DNA of 64,000 bases, taken from Gabonibacter massiliensis (GTDB lineage Bacteria; Bacteroidota; Bacteroidia; Bacteroidales; Marinifilaceae). The notes beneath the pieces were generated by a model. The model searched no databases. It was given only the letters and a program-made list of their open reading frames with translations, and was not told the DNA's origin. Location: positions 434,001 to 498,000 of the forward strand of contig LN913013.1 in NCBI GenBank assembly GCA_001487125.1, in the 5' to 3' direction. Position numbers and translations under genes: made by a program. Positions 44,479 through 52,411 of this stretch are shown one piece after another. Every line of letters begins with the position of its first letter. Within the stretch, counting starts at the first letter, position 1.

Positions 44479-45562
44479 CTATTAATTGAACTAAAGTAGA
44501 ATTGAAATGATATTAATCCGCTGGATTTACTTCGTTGGGAGTTTCTATTAATTGAACTAAAGTAGAATTGAAATATAAAACTTTTTGCTATGAAAACACA
44601 TTCTAAAACTCTATTAATTGAACTAAAGTAGAATTGAAATTATACATATCCTTTTTTTCTTTAACTCGGACAGGCTCTATTAATTGAACTAAAGTAGAAT
44701 TGAAATAGATATGAGGGTTACACTTAAAGAAAGCATAAGTAACTATTAATTGAACTAAAGTAGAATTGAAATATAAGGCACGCTGATTCGAAGGAGTATT
44801 ATACTTATTCTATTAATTGAACTAAAGTAGAATTGAAATAACATATTTAAAAGCGAATCTGGAAGCGTAGAACTCTATTAATTGAACTAAAGTAGAATTG
44901 AAATTGTTACATCTAGGTCTTTTTCTTCTATTTTGAATACCTATTAATTGAACTAAAGTAGAATTGAAATATTTTGTTGAGTAGTCTCAAACATACCAGT
45001 CACAACTATTAATTGAACTAAAGTAGAATTGAAATGTAGCAGAAGTAAGACCACCAGAAGAAACACGGAAACTATTAATTGAACTAAAGTAGAATTGAAA
45101 TATGTTCGAGATTTTTCGTATACTCATAATTCATCGCCTATTAATTGAACTAAAGTAGAATTGAAATAAATATGCGGATTACACTTAAAGAAAGCATAAG
45201 TAACTATTAATTGAACTAAAGTAGAATTGAAATAGGGTTTCATTAATAATTTCATGTGACTTAGCTTTCTATTAATTGAACTAAAGTAGAATTGAAATAG
45301 AGCGGAACCAGCAAGAGCAAGTCCACCGGACACCACTATTAATTGAACTAAAGTAGAATTGAAATAAATGCGCACGAAGTATCTCAGTATAACGAGAACC
45401 TCCTATTAATTGAACTAAAGTAGAATTGAAATAGCGTTTATATGTTTCTCACATTTCGTTAGAACCGCTATTAATTGAACTAAAGTGGAATTGAAATATT
45501 TTTATTTATCGTGTTGAAGGTTGCTAACTTATCTATTAATTGAACTAAAGTAGAATTGAAAT
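44479..45562 (+). CRISPR. CRISPR array 2: 17 repeats of 30 bp, 16 spacers
   Basis: The repeat equals that of array 1 except for one base near its end: it ends GAATTGAAAT instead of GAATTTAAAT. Repeat 16 (45468-45497) has an extra A-to-G change. Spacers are 35-37 nt. Spacer 3 (44641-44676) is identical to spacer 23 of array 1. Spacers 4 (44707-44742) and 11 (45168-45203) match at 33 of 36 bases. A 37-nt spacer-like stretch and a decayed repeat (CTATTGATTGAACAAGG, from 45600) follow the last good repeat. No cas genes of its own remain. Confidence 0.97.
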
Positions 45563-45599
45563 CATTGAGGGGTTGTTATAATTAATAAGGTGTGTTTTA

Positions 45600-45629
45600 C
45601 TATTGATTGAACAAGGGATTGGTGAATTC
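45600..45629 (+). repeat. Degenerate terminal CRISPR repeat of array 2
   Basis: CTATTGATTGAACAAGG matches the first half of the repeat with few changes and lies 37 bp after the last intact repeat, the right distance for an old unit. The second half has decayed. Confidence 0.65.
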
Positions 45630-45721
45630 GATGATTAGGCAATTGGTGATAGAAAAATAAGACTGATTCGTCGAGGAAGGGGAGAGCGTAAGGGGAGGAG
45701 ATGCTTTATCGTTTATTTATG

Positions 45722-45729
45722 TACCTTTG
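45722..45729 (+). promoter_or_regulatory. -7 box of the MATE gene
   Basis: TACCTTTG matches TAnnTTTG, 28 bp before the start codon. No TTTG is found at the -33 position. Confidence 0.5.
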
Positions 45730-45756
45730 CGCCGGTAAAAACAAGACCTGATTTTA

Positions 45757-47112
45757 ATGACGAAATCCATTGATTTGACGGTAGGACCTATCAGCCGGAC
45801 GATGCTTTTGTTTGCGGTTCCCATGATAGTAGGAAATCTGTTACAGCAGTTTTATAATGTGGCTGACACGTTGATTGTTGGACGATACTTGGGTGCGGAT
45901 GCGTTAGCTGCAGTCGGTTCGGCTTATACGCTGATGATTTTTCTTACTTCTGTGCTTCTCGGTTTATGCATGGGGAGTGGGGCTATATTCTCTCTCCGGT
46001 ATGGAGCAAAAGACGGTGTAGCCTTAAGACGGAGTATTTATGTTTCATTAGTATTGATCAGTTTGGTAACGGTTGTGCTTAATATAGCTGTTTTTACATG
46101 GATTGATCAGATTATCGGTGTACTGCAAGTGCCCGAAGAGTTGTATGACCTGATGTATGATTATTTATGGGTTATCTTTTGGGGAATAGGTTTCACTTTT
46201 GTTTATAATTTCTATGCATCGCTATTACGTGCGATCGGGAATTCCATCGTTCCTTTATGGTTCTTAGCCATAGCGGTAGTATTAAATATTGTCTTCGATC
46301 TCCTGTTTATCCTCGTTTTTGACTGGGGAGTTATGGGAGCCGGTGTTGCCACGGTTATTTCTCAGGCTGTATCGGCTATCGGATTGTGTATTTATGCTGT
46401 TCAACGATTTCCGGAACTTAGAATACGACGTACGGATATGCATTTAGATTGGCCTACTATAAGAGAGATTACTTCTTATTCTATGCTGACATGTGCTCAA
46501 CAATCCGTTATGAATTTTGGTATATTGATGATACAGGGATTAATAAACAGCTTTGGTACTGCTGTAATGGCAGCTTTTGCTGCTGCGGTTAAGATCGATT
46601 CGTTTGCTTACATGCCAGTACAGGATTTTGGTAACGCTTTCTCAACTTTTATTGCTCAAAATTTCGGAGCTAAACAGACAGACCGTATTCGCCGTGGGAT
46701 TCGTAGTGCTATTATGACTACTACCGTTTTTTGTGTTATTATTTCCGTTCTCGTGTTTTTGTTTGCCCGTCCGTTGATGCTGATTTTTGTACGACCAGAT
46801 GAAACGGAAATCATCTCTATCGGAGTGCAGTATCTTCGTGTAGAGGGGGTATTTTATTGCGGGATAGGTTGTCTTTTCCTGTTGTACGGTTTTTACCGTG
46901 CAGTCCGAAAACCGGCGATGTCCGTGGTATTGACGGTCATTTCTCTGGGAACTCGTGTTATTTTGGCTTACGTGTTGGCAAATATTCCGTCTATCGGTGT
47001 CGTGGGAATCTGGTGGGCTATTCCTATCGGCTGGTTCTTGGCTGATATAATCGGATTAGCCTATTATCGTAAAACTATAAACGAGTATCGATTGAGAAAC
47101 GAGATTAATTGA
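45757..47112 (+). CDS. MATE family multidrug/cation efflux transporter
   Basis: A 451-aa inner-membrane protein with about 12 hydrophobic segments and the MATE start DLTVGPISRTMLLFAVPMIV, GNLLQQFYNVADTLIVGRYL, the VGSAYTLMIF loop and the internal repeat ATVISQAVSAIGLCIYAV. These proteins export drugs or metabolites using a Na+ or H+ gradient; the substrate is unknown. It stands alone with its own promoter box, right after CRISPR array 2. Confidence 0.92.
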   Translation: MTKSIDLTVGPISRTMLLFAVPMIVGNLLQQFYNVADTLIVGRYLGADALAAVGSAYTLMIFLTSVLLGLCMGSGAIFSLRYGAKDGVALRRSIYVSLVLISLVTVVLNIAVFTWIDQIIGVLQVPEELYDLMYDYLWVIFWGIGFTFVYNFYASLLRAIGNSIVPLWFLAIAVVLNIVFDLLFILVFDWGVMGAGVATVISQAVSAIGLCIYAVQRFPELRIRRTDMHLDWPTIREITSYSMLTCAQQSVMNFGILMIQGLINSFGTAVMAAFAAAVKIDSFAYMPVQDFGNAFSTFIAQNFGAKQTDRIRRGIRSAIMTTTVFCVIISVLVFLFARPLMLIFVRPDETEIISIGVQYLRVEGVFYCGIGCLFLLYGFYRAVRKPAMSVVLTVISLGTRVILAYVLANIPSIGVVGIWWAIPIGWFLADIIGLAYYRKTINEYRLRNEIN

Positions 47113-47265
47113 TAAATAAAATTCCAATATTAAATGGGTACTTGATTTTGCCCCTCAGGCTGGCCCCGGAGGTGTTGATATTCTGAAAATAGTTGATTGC
47201 TAAAACTGTACGGAGTGGAAACACGCGTGTTGAATCGGGTTGTAAAACGTAATATAGGAAACAAA

Positions 47266-47312
47266 GGGGACGGTTCTCAAAGATTATTTTAAACCCCGAG
47301 AATCATCCCTGG
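47266..47312. repeat. Palindromic repeat element, copy 1
   Basis: GGGGACGGTTCTC near 47266-47278 pairs imperfectly with GAGAATCATCCC around 47298-47309, with an ACCCCGAGAA-like centre. The element resembles the better-paired copy at 52093-52145 (CCCCAAGGACGGTT/AACCGTCCCTGGGG). Both are intergenic and look like REP/MITE-type hairpins. Confidence 0.5.
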
Positions 47313-47377
47313 TTAACTGTTCCGGCATCTCAACTCGTTCCGATACGATTTCCGGTTATTCGATTTTGTTCTCGATA

Positions 47378-47500
47378 CTATTCATTCTCTCCCTCCTTGA
47401 AAGAGCGTACACCTTTCCCGATACCTTTCATGAGTTCGGGAATCTTTTTACCGACGAAAAACAGCAGTACGACCGAAGCGATAACAAGTACCTCTTGCAT
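47378..47500 (-). CDS. tatA: TatA-like twin-arginine translocase subunit, very short
   Basis: A 40-aa protein: one membrane helix ([20 protein letters not shown]) followed by the amphipathic helix [19 protein letters not shown], the TatA/TatE signature ([14 protein letters not shown]). TatA forms the pore-like part of the Tat export system for folded proteins. Codons upstream of the ATG stay open to the stop of the preceding gene and read DYDFGGLG, like many TatA starts, so the true start may be a rare codon further up. No tatC is in the window. It is the last gene of the aldo/keto reductase operon. Confidence 0.75.
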   Translation of the reverse strand: MQEVLVIASVVLLFFVGKKIPELMKGIGKGVRSFKEGENE

Positions 47501-47536
47501 TCCGAGACCACCGAAATCATAATCTCTTATATGTCC

Positions 47537-48358
47537 TTACTTTAATTTGTCATATTCTTCGTCCGTCACCGGTTCGAGCCACTCGTTGGAGGTATTTTCT
47601 CCGGGTATCTCGAAGGCGAGGTGTGCGAACCAACTGTCGGCTGCCGCACCGTGCCAATGCTTTACGCCGGCGGGAATATGAATGACCGTGCCGGGCAGGA
47701 TCTTTTGTGCGGGATTACCCTCTTCCTGATACCAGCCGCATCCGGCCATGCCGACGAGCATCTGACCGCCGCCTTTCGTTGCCCGGTGGATGTGCCAGTT
47801 GTTACGGCAATGCGGTTCGAATGTCACGTTAGCGAACGGAATCTGCGAATTCGATACACGGGCGAGGTAACTGTTGCCAACGAAATATTCGGCATATGCC
47901 GTGTTCGGTTCGCCGATAGGGAAAATCATCTCCTGCTGGAAACGTTCTTTCTCCGTTACCGCATCCTCGTCCGCCCAAACCTCCTTAGCCATGCAGAACC
48001 CTGCCCATGCGTTGGGCCAGCCGGCATAAAAGGCTGCTTGTGTCAACAACGCGGCAATCTCACGGCGGGTGATGCCATGTTTTTTGCCCATCTCCAGATG
48101 CGAACGGAAAGAGGAATCGATCACTCCTTTGCCGAGGAGGATAGAGATGGTAATCATGCTGTGGTCGTGAAGACTGAGCGTGGAATCGTTCCAGACGGCT
48201 TCGCCGAAAAGAACATCGTCATTGAGTGCCGCAAATTTTGGGGCGAACTCACCGAGAACGGTGCGTCCGGCAGTTTGGGTTATTTTATTCTGAGCCATAA
48301 GTGTAATGTTGGTAAATGTCGTAAGCATCGCAATGAATATAAAAATTATCTTTTTCAT
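47537..48358 (-). CDS. Carboxymuconolactone decarboxylase-like plus cupin fusion protein, exported
   Basis: The 273-aa protein has a signal peptide (MKKIIFIFIAMLTTFTNI...MAQ). Residues about 35-125 form an AhpD/CMD-like helical domain (SMITISILLGKGVIDSSFRS, GITRREIAALLTQAAFYAGW). Residues about 165-260 form a cupin with metal ligands in NNWHIHRATKGGGQ and IPAGVKHWHGAA. Such fusions accompany aldo/keto reductases in many gut bacteria; the reaction is unknown, perhaps stress or quinone related. The signal peptide and the downstream tatA suggest an envelope role. It starts 4 bp after the reductase gene ends. Confidence 0.85.
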   Translation of the reverse strand: MKKIIFIFIAMLTTFTNITLMAQNKITQTAGRTVLGEFAPKFAALNDDVLFGEAVWNDSTLSLHDHSMITISILLGKGVIDSSFRSHLEMGKKHGITRREIAALLTQAAFYAGWPNAWAGFCMAKEVWADEDAVTEKERFQQEMIFPIGEPNTAYAEYFVGNSYLARVSNSQIPFANVTFEPHCRNNWHIHRATKGGGQMLVGMAGCGWYQEEGNPAQKILPGTVIHIPAGVKHWHGAAADSWFAHLAFEIPGENTSNEWLEPVTDEEYDKLK

Positions 48359-48362
48359 AAAA

Positions 48363-49208
48363 TCAATCTGCTTTTAAAGTCAGTAAAAAATTGACGAACT
48401 CCGGATCGTAATGCGAGAAGAAGAGGGTTTTGCCTTCGTCCAAAGCGGCGATTGCCGACATGTCGTCATCGGCGAGCGTGAAATCGAACACTTCCATATT
48501 CTGACGCATCCGCTCCATACGGGTGGATTTGGGAATCACGATTACGCCCCGTTGAATCAGATAACGCAGAGCAACCTGTGCGGCGGTTTTACCGTATTCG
48601 TTACCGATTTTCATCAGCGTAGGGTCGTGGAACATATTGTTTCGGCCCTCGGCAAAAGGTCCCCACGACATGATTCGAGTTCCGTATTTCTCCATGATTT
48701 CCTGAGCCTTGAACTGCTGGTTGAACACATGAGTTTCCACCTGATTGACCATCGGTTTGATTTTCACGTGTTCCGCGAGGTCGATAAAGCGATCGGGATA
48801 GAAATTACTCACGCCGATGGCACGTGTTTTTCCGTCGTTATAAGCAGCCTCCATCGCGCGATAGGTTCCGTAATAATCGCCGAACGGTTGGTGGATGAGT
48901 AAAAGATCCACGTAATCGGTCTGTAATTTAAGCAGGGATTCGTTAATGGATTTCATCGCTTTTTTTTCGCCGCCATTGGTAATCCATATCTTGGTGGTAA
49001 GAAAGATTTCTCCACGGGCGATTCCGCTCTTCCGGATGGCATCGCCTACCTGCTGTTCGTTGAAATAGGCTTGTGCCGTGTCGATCAAGCGATAACCGAC
49101 ACGCAAGGCATCGGTTACGCAACGTTCGCACTCTTCGGGTGTTACCTGGTAAACACCGTAACCAAGTATCGGCATTTCAACGCCATTGTGTAATTTTACT
49201 GTTTCCAT
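48363..49208 (-). CDS. Aldo/keto reductase
   Basis: A 281-aa NADPH-dependent (beta/alpha)8 reductase. The catalytic residues are visible: Asp and Tyr in RLIDTAQAYFNEQQVGDAIR, Lys in LTTKIWITNGG, and His in DLLLIHQPFGDYYG. The cofactor-binding end is VIPKSTRMERMRQNMEVFDF. It is closest in style to the 2,5-diketo-gluconate reductase/prostaglandin synthase group. It is the first gene of a three-gene minus-strand operon (reductase, CMD-cupin, TatA). The codon use here is richer in GC than in the CRISPR region. Confidence 0.93.
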   Translation of the reverse strand: METVKLHNGVEMPILGYGVYQVTPEECERCVTDALRVGYRLIDTAQAYFNEQQVGDAIRKSGIARGEIFLTTKIWITNGGEKKAMKSINESLLKLQTDYVDLLLIHQPFGDYYGTYRAMEAAYNDGKTRAIGVSNFYPDRFIDLAEHVKIKPMVNQVETHVFNQQFKAQEIMEKYGTRIMSWGPFAEGRNNMFHDPTLMKIGNEYGKTAAQVALRYLIQRGVIVIPKSTRMERMRQNMEVFDFTLADDDMSAIAALDEGKTLFFSHYDPEFVNFLLTLKAD

Positions 49209-49775
49209 GTCTTATTGTCGTTATTTATTGATTCTATTCTTTTATAATGAATGCGTTAGGGTTATTTCTCCCCCTTCCGTTCAATAACTCACTTTGCTTA
49301 TCTGTCGATTTACCAGTTTATCTATTACAAAATTACAGAAGAGTTCTCATTCCGTTGATATCAATTTTACGGATTGAATAACCAATTTCATCGGTCACTA
49401 CGAAACAGACTGTCGTGTCGATGAAAAGGATAGGGCAGATTGTTTTGATACATGCCGAATCATCTGAAAGTTTGTTAAACTAAAATTCTCCTCTTATTTT
49501 TCACTTTCGTTTGAATACAGATTTAACAACACCAAATAAAGAAGATATTTTTTACATTTTAATCTGAAAGGAATGATATAGTTTTTTTCTGTTTTTAATA
49601 TTGATCTTGCAATATCGTGGTAATGAAAACGGGATAGTATGGTTTTGAATAATTTATTTGATCTTTAGGAAGATTCTCGAGGTTTGTTTTAATTTCCGGA
49701 AACCGTTCCCGAGAGATATAAAAAAGAGCCCATTCATAAAGGTATACCATACATACTTTTTTTATATTTGCAAAT
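49209..49775. other. Divergent 567-bp intergenic region
   Basis: This lies between the minus-strand reductase operon and the plus-strand Crp/Fnr gene. On the minus strand TAATTTTG (49328-49335) is a candidate -7 box for the reductase operon with a leader of about 110 nt. At the right end TATATTTG (49763-49770) serves the Crp/Fnr gene. A 126-codon minus-strand frame (49595-49975) overlaps the regulator gene and has no family resemblance, so it is left out. Confidence 0.55.
49763..49770 (+). promoter_or_regulatory. -7 box directly before the Crp/Fnr gene
   Basis: TATATTTG lies only 5 bp before the ATG at 49776. If it is used, the transcript would start at or very near the start codon and be nearly leaderless. 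Confidence 0.45.
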
Positions 49776-50357
49776 ATGATAAACGACTGTTCAAGCAACT
49801 TATTTGGCTCTTTGGTAGAAAAATTGTCTTCGAAAGAATGTTGTATTTTAGAGCATTTTTGTAAGAATGTCAATGGATTATCTCTTCCTTCAAAAACAAT
49901 ATTGCTAAATGAAGGTAAGATAGCCGACACGTTGTATTTGATTAGAAAAGGCTGCTTGCGCCTTTTTTTCTGCAACGAGGAGAAAGATGTTACCTTTCAA
50001 TTTTTTTTTGAGGGCGACTTTGTGGCTTCGTTTGATAGCCTGTACAAAAGTCAACCGAGTCTTTTTTCATTGGAAAGTATAGAGCCATCCGAGGTCTTCT
50101 CTGTAAAAAAGGAGCATTTTTACACTCTTGTCGAGCAGATTCCCTTGTTAAGAAAAGTGTATGAAGAGAAACTCATAGATCGTTTTCATGTTTATCAACG
50201 ATTATTCCTTTCTCGAATAAAGAGCACTCCGGCACAACGATATAAGGAATTATTGAAAGAATGTCCCCACATCATACAGCGAATTCCGCAGCATTATATA
50301 GCATCTTATCTTGGAATTACCCCCGTGTCCTTGTCCCGAATTAGGAATAGGCGTTAA
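49776..50357 (+). CDS. Crp/Fnr-family transcriptional regulator
   Basis: The 193-aa protein has an N-terminal cyclic-nucleotide-binding-like beta barrel (SKTILLNEGKIADTLYLIRK, GCLRLFF) and a C-terminal winged helix (QRIPQHYIASYLGITPVSLS, RIRNRR). It lacks the Cys pattern of an Fnr iron-sulfur cluster. Relatives in Bacteroidetes often control a nearby gene; here the DUF4405 membrane protein follows 78 bp downstream, and the reductase-cupin-TatA operon is divergent. The signal is unknown. Confidence 0.88.
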   Translation: MINDCSSNLFGSLVEKLSSKECCILEHFCKNVNGLSLPSKTILLNEGKIADTLYLIRKGCLRLFFCNEEKDVTFQFFFEGDFVASFDSLYKSQPSLFSLESIEPSEVFSVKKEHFYTLVEQIPLLRKVYEEKLIDRFHVYQRLFLSRIKSTPAQRYKELLKECPHIIQRIPQHYIASYLGITPVSLSRIRNRR

Positions 50358-50435
50358 TGCCATTTCTTTACAATTGTTATCGTATCGTTTCTGATAAAAT
50401 GGCGAACTTGGCCCCGTCTACATAAAAACAGAAAC

Positions 50436-50870
50436 ATGATAAAGAATATTTTTTTAATAGACTGGTTATTAATTCCCTCGTTTATCTTTTCCTTGTATAC
50501 CGGAATAGAACTGCACGTTGCCGGTCATGGAAACAACCATGAAATATGGCATAATTGGGCCGTTTTTCATGTAGTGATGAGTCTTTTGTTTTTTATTTTT
50601 GGAATATGCCATATAACAACACACTGGAATTGGTACAAGGGAATTGTGAATAAAGGAGTAGGAAAGAAAAGCAGGGTTACGTTATGTTTATCCGTGCTGT
50701 TTGTATTTGTTACGGTCACGGGTATCGTTTTGCTCTGTATGGACGGGGCGAACTCCAATATAGGATTATGGCATTATAAGATAGGGATTGTAACGAGCGT
50801 ACTATCTATTGGCCATATCTTCAAACGTATTCCGATGTTACGCAAATTTTTAAAAAAGAGAACTGTCTAA
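50436..50870 (+). CDS. DUF4405 membrane protein (cytochrome b-like)
   Basis: The 144-aa protein has four membrane segments with His residues placed as in cytochrome b-type four-helix proteins: YTGIELHVAGHGNNHEIWHN, WAVFHVVMSL, GICHITTHWNWYKGIV and LWHYKIGIVTSVLSIGHIFK. Haem binding and a role in membrane electron transfer are plausible for this family but unproven. Its stop codon lies 7 bp before the CRISPR relic at 50878. Confidence 0.78.
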   Translation: MIKNIFLIDWLLIPSFIFSLYTGIELHVAGHGNNHEIWHNWAVFHVVMSLLFFIFGICHITTHWNWYKGIVNKGVGKKSRVTLCLSVLFVFVTVTGIVLLCMDGANSNIGLWHYKIGIVTSVLSIGHIFKRIPMLRKFLKKRTV

Positions 50871-50877
50871 TGATTTC

Positions 50878-50934
50878 GAATTGAAATGGGTGCTACTGCT
50901 CCCTCCGGTTTCAAGACAAGCCCTATTAATTGAA
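50878..50934 (+). CRISPR. Truncated single CRISPR unit (repeat end, spacer, repeat start)
   Basis: GAATTGAAAT (50878-50887) equals the last 10 bases of the array 2 repeat. CTATTAATTGAA (50923-50934) equals the first 12 bases of the repeat. The stretch between them is 35 nt, the normal spacer length of this locus. Beyond these edges the match stops on both sides. Orientation is the same as in the main arrays. It keeps the full 8-base crRNA handle plus a spacer. It may be an eroded array, or a crRNA-like single unit with its own role. Confidence 0.85.
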
Positions 50935-51050
50935 TTATGGAAAATATGGTGGAGTGTATGGAAAAATGAATTAAATAATCGGAGACGATACTTGGAATAA
51001 TTAATTTGAAATTTGACATTATAGAGCTTTTTTTATAATATCTTCTTTTA

Positions 51051-51058
51051 TATCTTTG
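51051..51058 (+). promoter_or_regulatory. -7 box of the DUF5655-type nuclease gene
   Basis: TATCTTTG matches TAnnTTTG, 70 bp upstream of the start at 51129. The -33 region is only T-rich. Confidence 0.5.
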
Positions 51059-51128
51059 TAAAAACTCAAAAAAATGCAAGTGACACAAGTTCTTGTTCAG
51101 GGTTAGAATGTGATCTAAAGAAGAATTA

Positions 51129-52049
51129 ATGATGCAACCATCACTTTACAAAATATCAAAAAATCTTGAGCCTTTGAAAGAGACTCCGTTTAAGAAAGAA
51201 CGAGAGTTACAGAATATATTTGAAGCTAATCTACCTCAGATTATGGGGCTGATGTTAGTAAAATCCGAGTTCGTGATTAAGAACAAACGGGTCGATACGC
51301 TTGCGTTTGATCAGGAATCAAAGGCTTTTGTGATTATCGAGTACAAGAGGGATCGAAATAGTAGCGTGGTAGATCAAGGTTTTACGTATCTAAGTTTAAT
51401 GCTTCAGAATAAAGCGGACTTTATATTGGAATACAATGAGCAGAATCCAAATAAAACATTATCGCGTAATGATGTTGATTGGTCGCAAAGCCGGGTTGTG
51501 TTTGTATCTTCCGATTTTACAGATAATCAGATCGAGGCGACTAATTTTAAAGATATAGCTATCGAGTTGTACGATGTCAAACGATACGGGGATCATCTAT
51601 TGATTACTCCCATTAAAAAGAGCAAAGCTGCGGAGAGTATAAAACCGATTACGCAAAGGAATAAGGAGTATAAAAGTGTCGTCGACGAAATTAAGGTATA
51701 CACGGAAGAAAATCTTTTATCCAATAAATCGGAAGAGGTTATTGCGTTGTACGAAAAATACAGATCGGCAATTATTAACTTGACGGATGATATCGAGGTT
51801 AAGCCTCAGAAATGGTACATTGCTTTTAAAAAAGACAGACGGAACATCTGTGATATCGAGATTCAAAAAGTAGGGCTAAAAATAGCTATCAATGTAAAGA
51901 AAGGAACTCTTGATGATCCGAAAAAGATAACAAGGGATATTTCCGGATTAGGTCACTTAGGCAACGGTGATTACGAGTTAAAAGTATCGGACAATAAGAA
52001 TTTAGAGTACACTATGAGTCTTATTAAACAGGCAATTATTGAAGGGTAA
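51129..52049 (+). CDS. PD-(D/E)XK nuclease-like protein with DUF5655 domain
   Basis: The 306-aa protein starts with LYKISKNLEPLKETPFKKER, ELQNIFEANL and then the nuclease-like core: FVIKNKRVDTLAFDQESKAF, then VIIEYKRDRNSSVVDQG. This gives Asp and E-x-K in the right order, as in NucS/DUF91-like proteins. The C-terminal half (NLTDDIEVKPQKWYIAFKKD, GLGHLGNGDYELKVSD) matches DUF5655. Such proteins are often found beside type I restriction genes, as here. An ATG three bases later (51132) is an equal start candidate. The biological role is unknown. Confidence 0.75.
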   Translation: MMQPSLYKISKNLEPLKETPFKKERELQNIFEANLPQIMGLMLVKSEFVIKNKRVDTLAFDQESKAFVIIEYKRDRNSSVVDQGFTYLSLMLQNKADFILEYNEQNPNKTLSRNDVDWSQSRVVFVSSDFTDNQIEATNFKDIAIELYDVKRYGDHLLITPIKKSKAAESIKPITQRNKEYKSVVDEIKVYTEENLLSNKSEEVIALYEKYRSAIINLTDDIEVKPQKWYIAFKKDRRNICDIEIQKVGLKIAINVKKGTLDDPKKITRDISGLGHLGNGDYELKVSDNKNLEYTMSLIKQAIIEG

Positions 52050-52092
52050 TGCTTTGTAAGGACGTGTCTCAATTTGTTTTTAATATTTTGAT

Positions 52093-52145
52093 CCCCAAGG
52101 ACGGTTTGCAAGGTTCATTTTAACCCCTAAGAACCGTCCCTGGGG
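52093..52145. repeat. Palindromic repeat element, copy 2
   Basis: CCCCAAGGACGGTT (52093-52106) pairs with AACCGTCCCTGGGG (52132-52145) with small mismatches, giving a long hairpin between the DUF5655 gene and the type I RM operon. A related, less perfect copy is at 47266-47312. It could also act as a terminator, though no T-run follows. Confidence 0.65.
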
Positions 52146-52167
52146 GTTAATGTAGCGTAATTTTTTA

Positions 52168-52175
52168 TATCTTTG
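52168..52175 (+). promoter_or_regulatory. -7 box of the type I RM operon
   Basis: TATCTTTG matches TAnnTTTG, 36 bp before the XRE gene. It lies 22 bp after the palindromic element, so that hairpin sits in the promoter's upstream region. Confidence 0.55.
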
Positions 52176-52211
52176 TAATATGACAGACGTAAATAGCAAA
52201 ACTTATTTTTT

Positions 52212-52409
52212 ATGAACCAAATAGAAGAAGTCCTCGAAGAAAAAGGAATCAAGCAAACATGGCTCGCGGGGAAGATTGGCAAAAGTTTCAGTCAAACCAA
52301 CGCCTATGTCTGCAACTATCGCCAACCCAGCTTGGAGCAACTCTTCGAAATCGCCAAAATCATTGGCGTGGACGTGAAGGAATTAATTGATAGTAAAGAA
52401 ATGAAATAG
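52212..52409 (+). CDS. Small XRE-family regulator
   Basis: The 65-aa helix-turn-helix protein (IEEVLEEKGIKQTWLAGKIG, then QPSLEQLFEIAKIIGVDVKE) is the first gene of the type I restriction operon; hsdM starts 2 bp after its stop. Such C-protein-like regulators commonly delay nuclease production until methylation is complete, or repress the operon. That role is inferred from position. Confidence 0.82.
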   Translation: MNQIEEVLEEKGIKQTWLAGKIGKSFSQTNAYVCNYRQPSLEQLFEIAKIIGVDVKELIDSKEMK

Positions 52410-52411
52410 AT

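Noticed and set aside
40822-45375. Minus-strand open frames across the CRISPR arrays with repeating FKFYFSSINS or LNSTLVQLI motifs
   Set aside because: They are translations of the CRISPR repeats themselves, not protein genes with internal repeats.
49595-49975. 126-codon minus-strand frame overlapping the Crp/Fnr gene
   Set aside because: Antisense to a clear regulator gene, with no recognisable domain.
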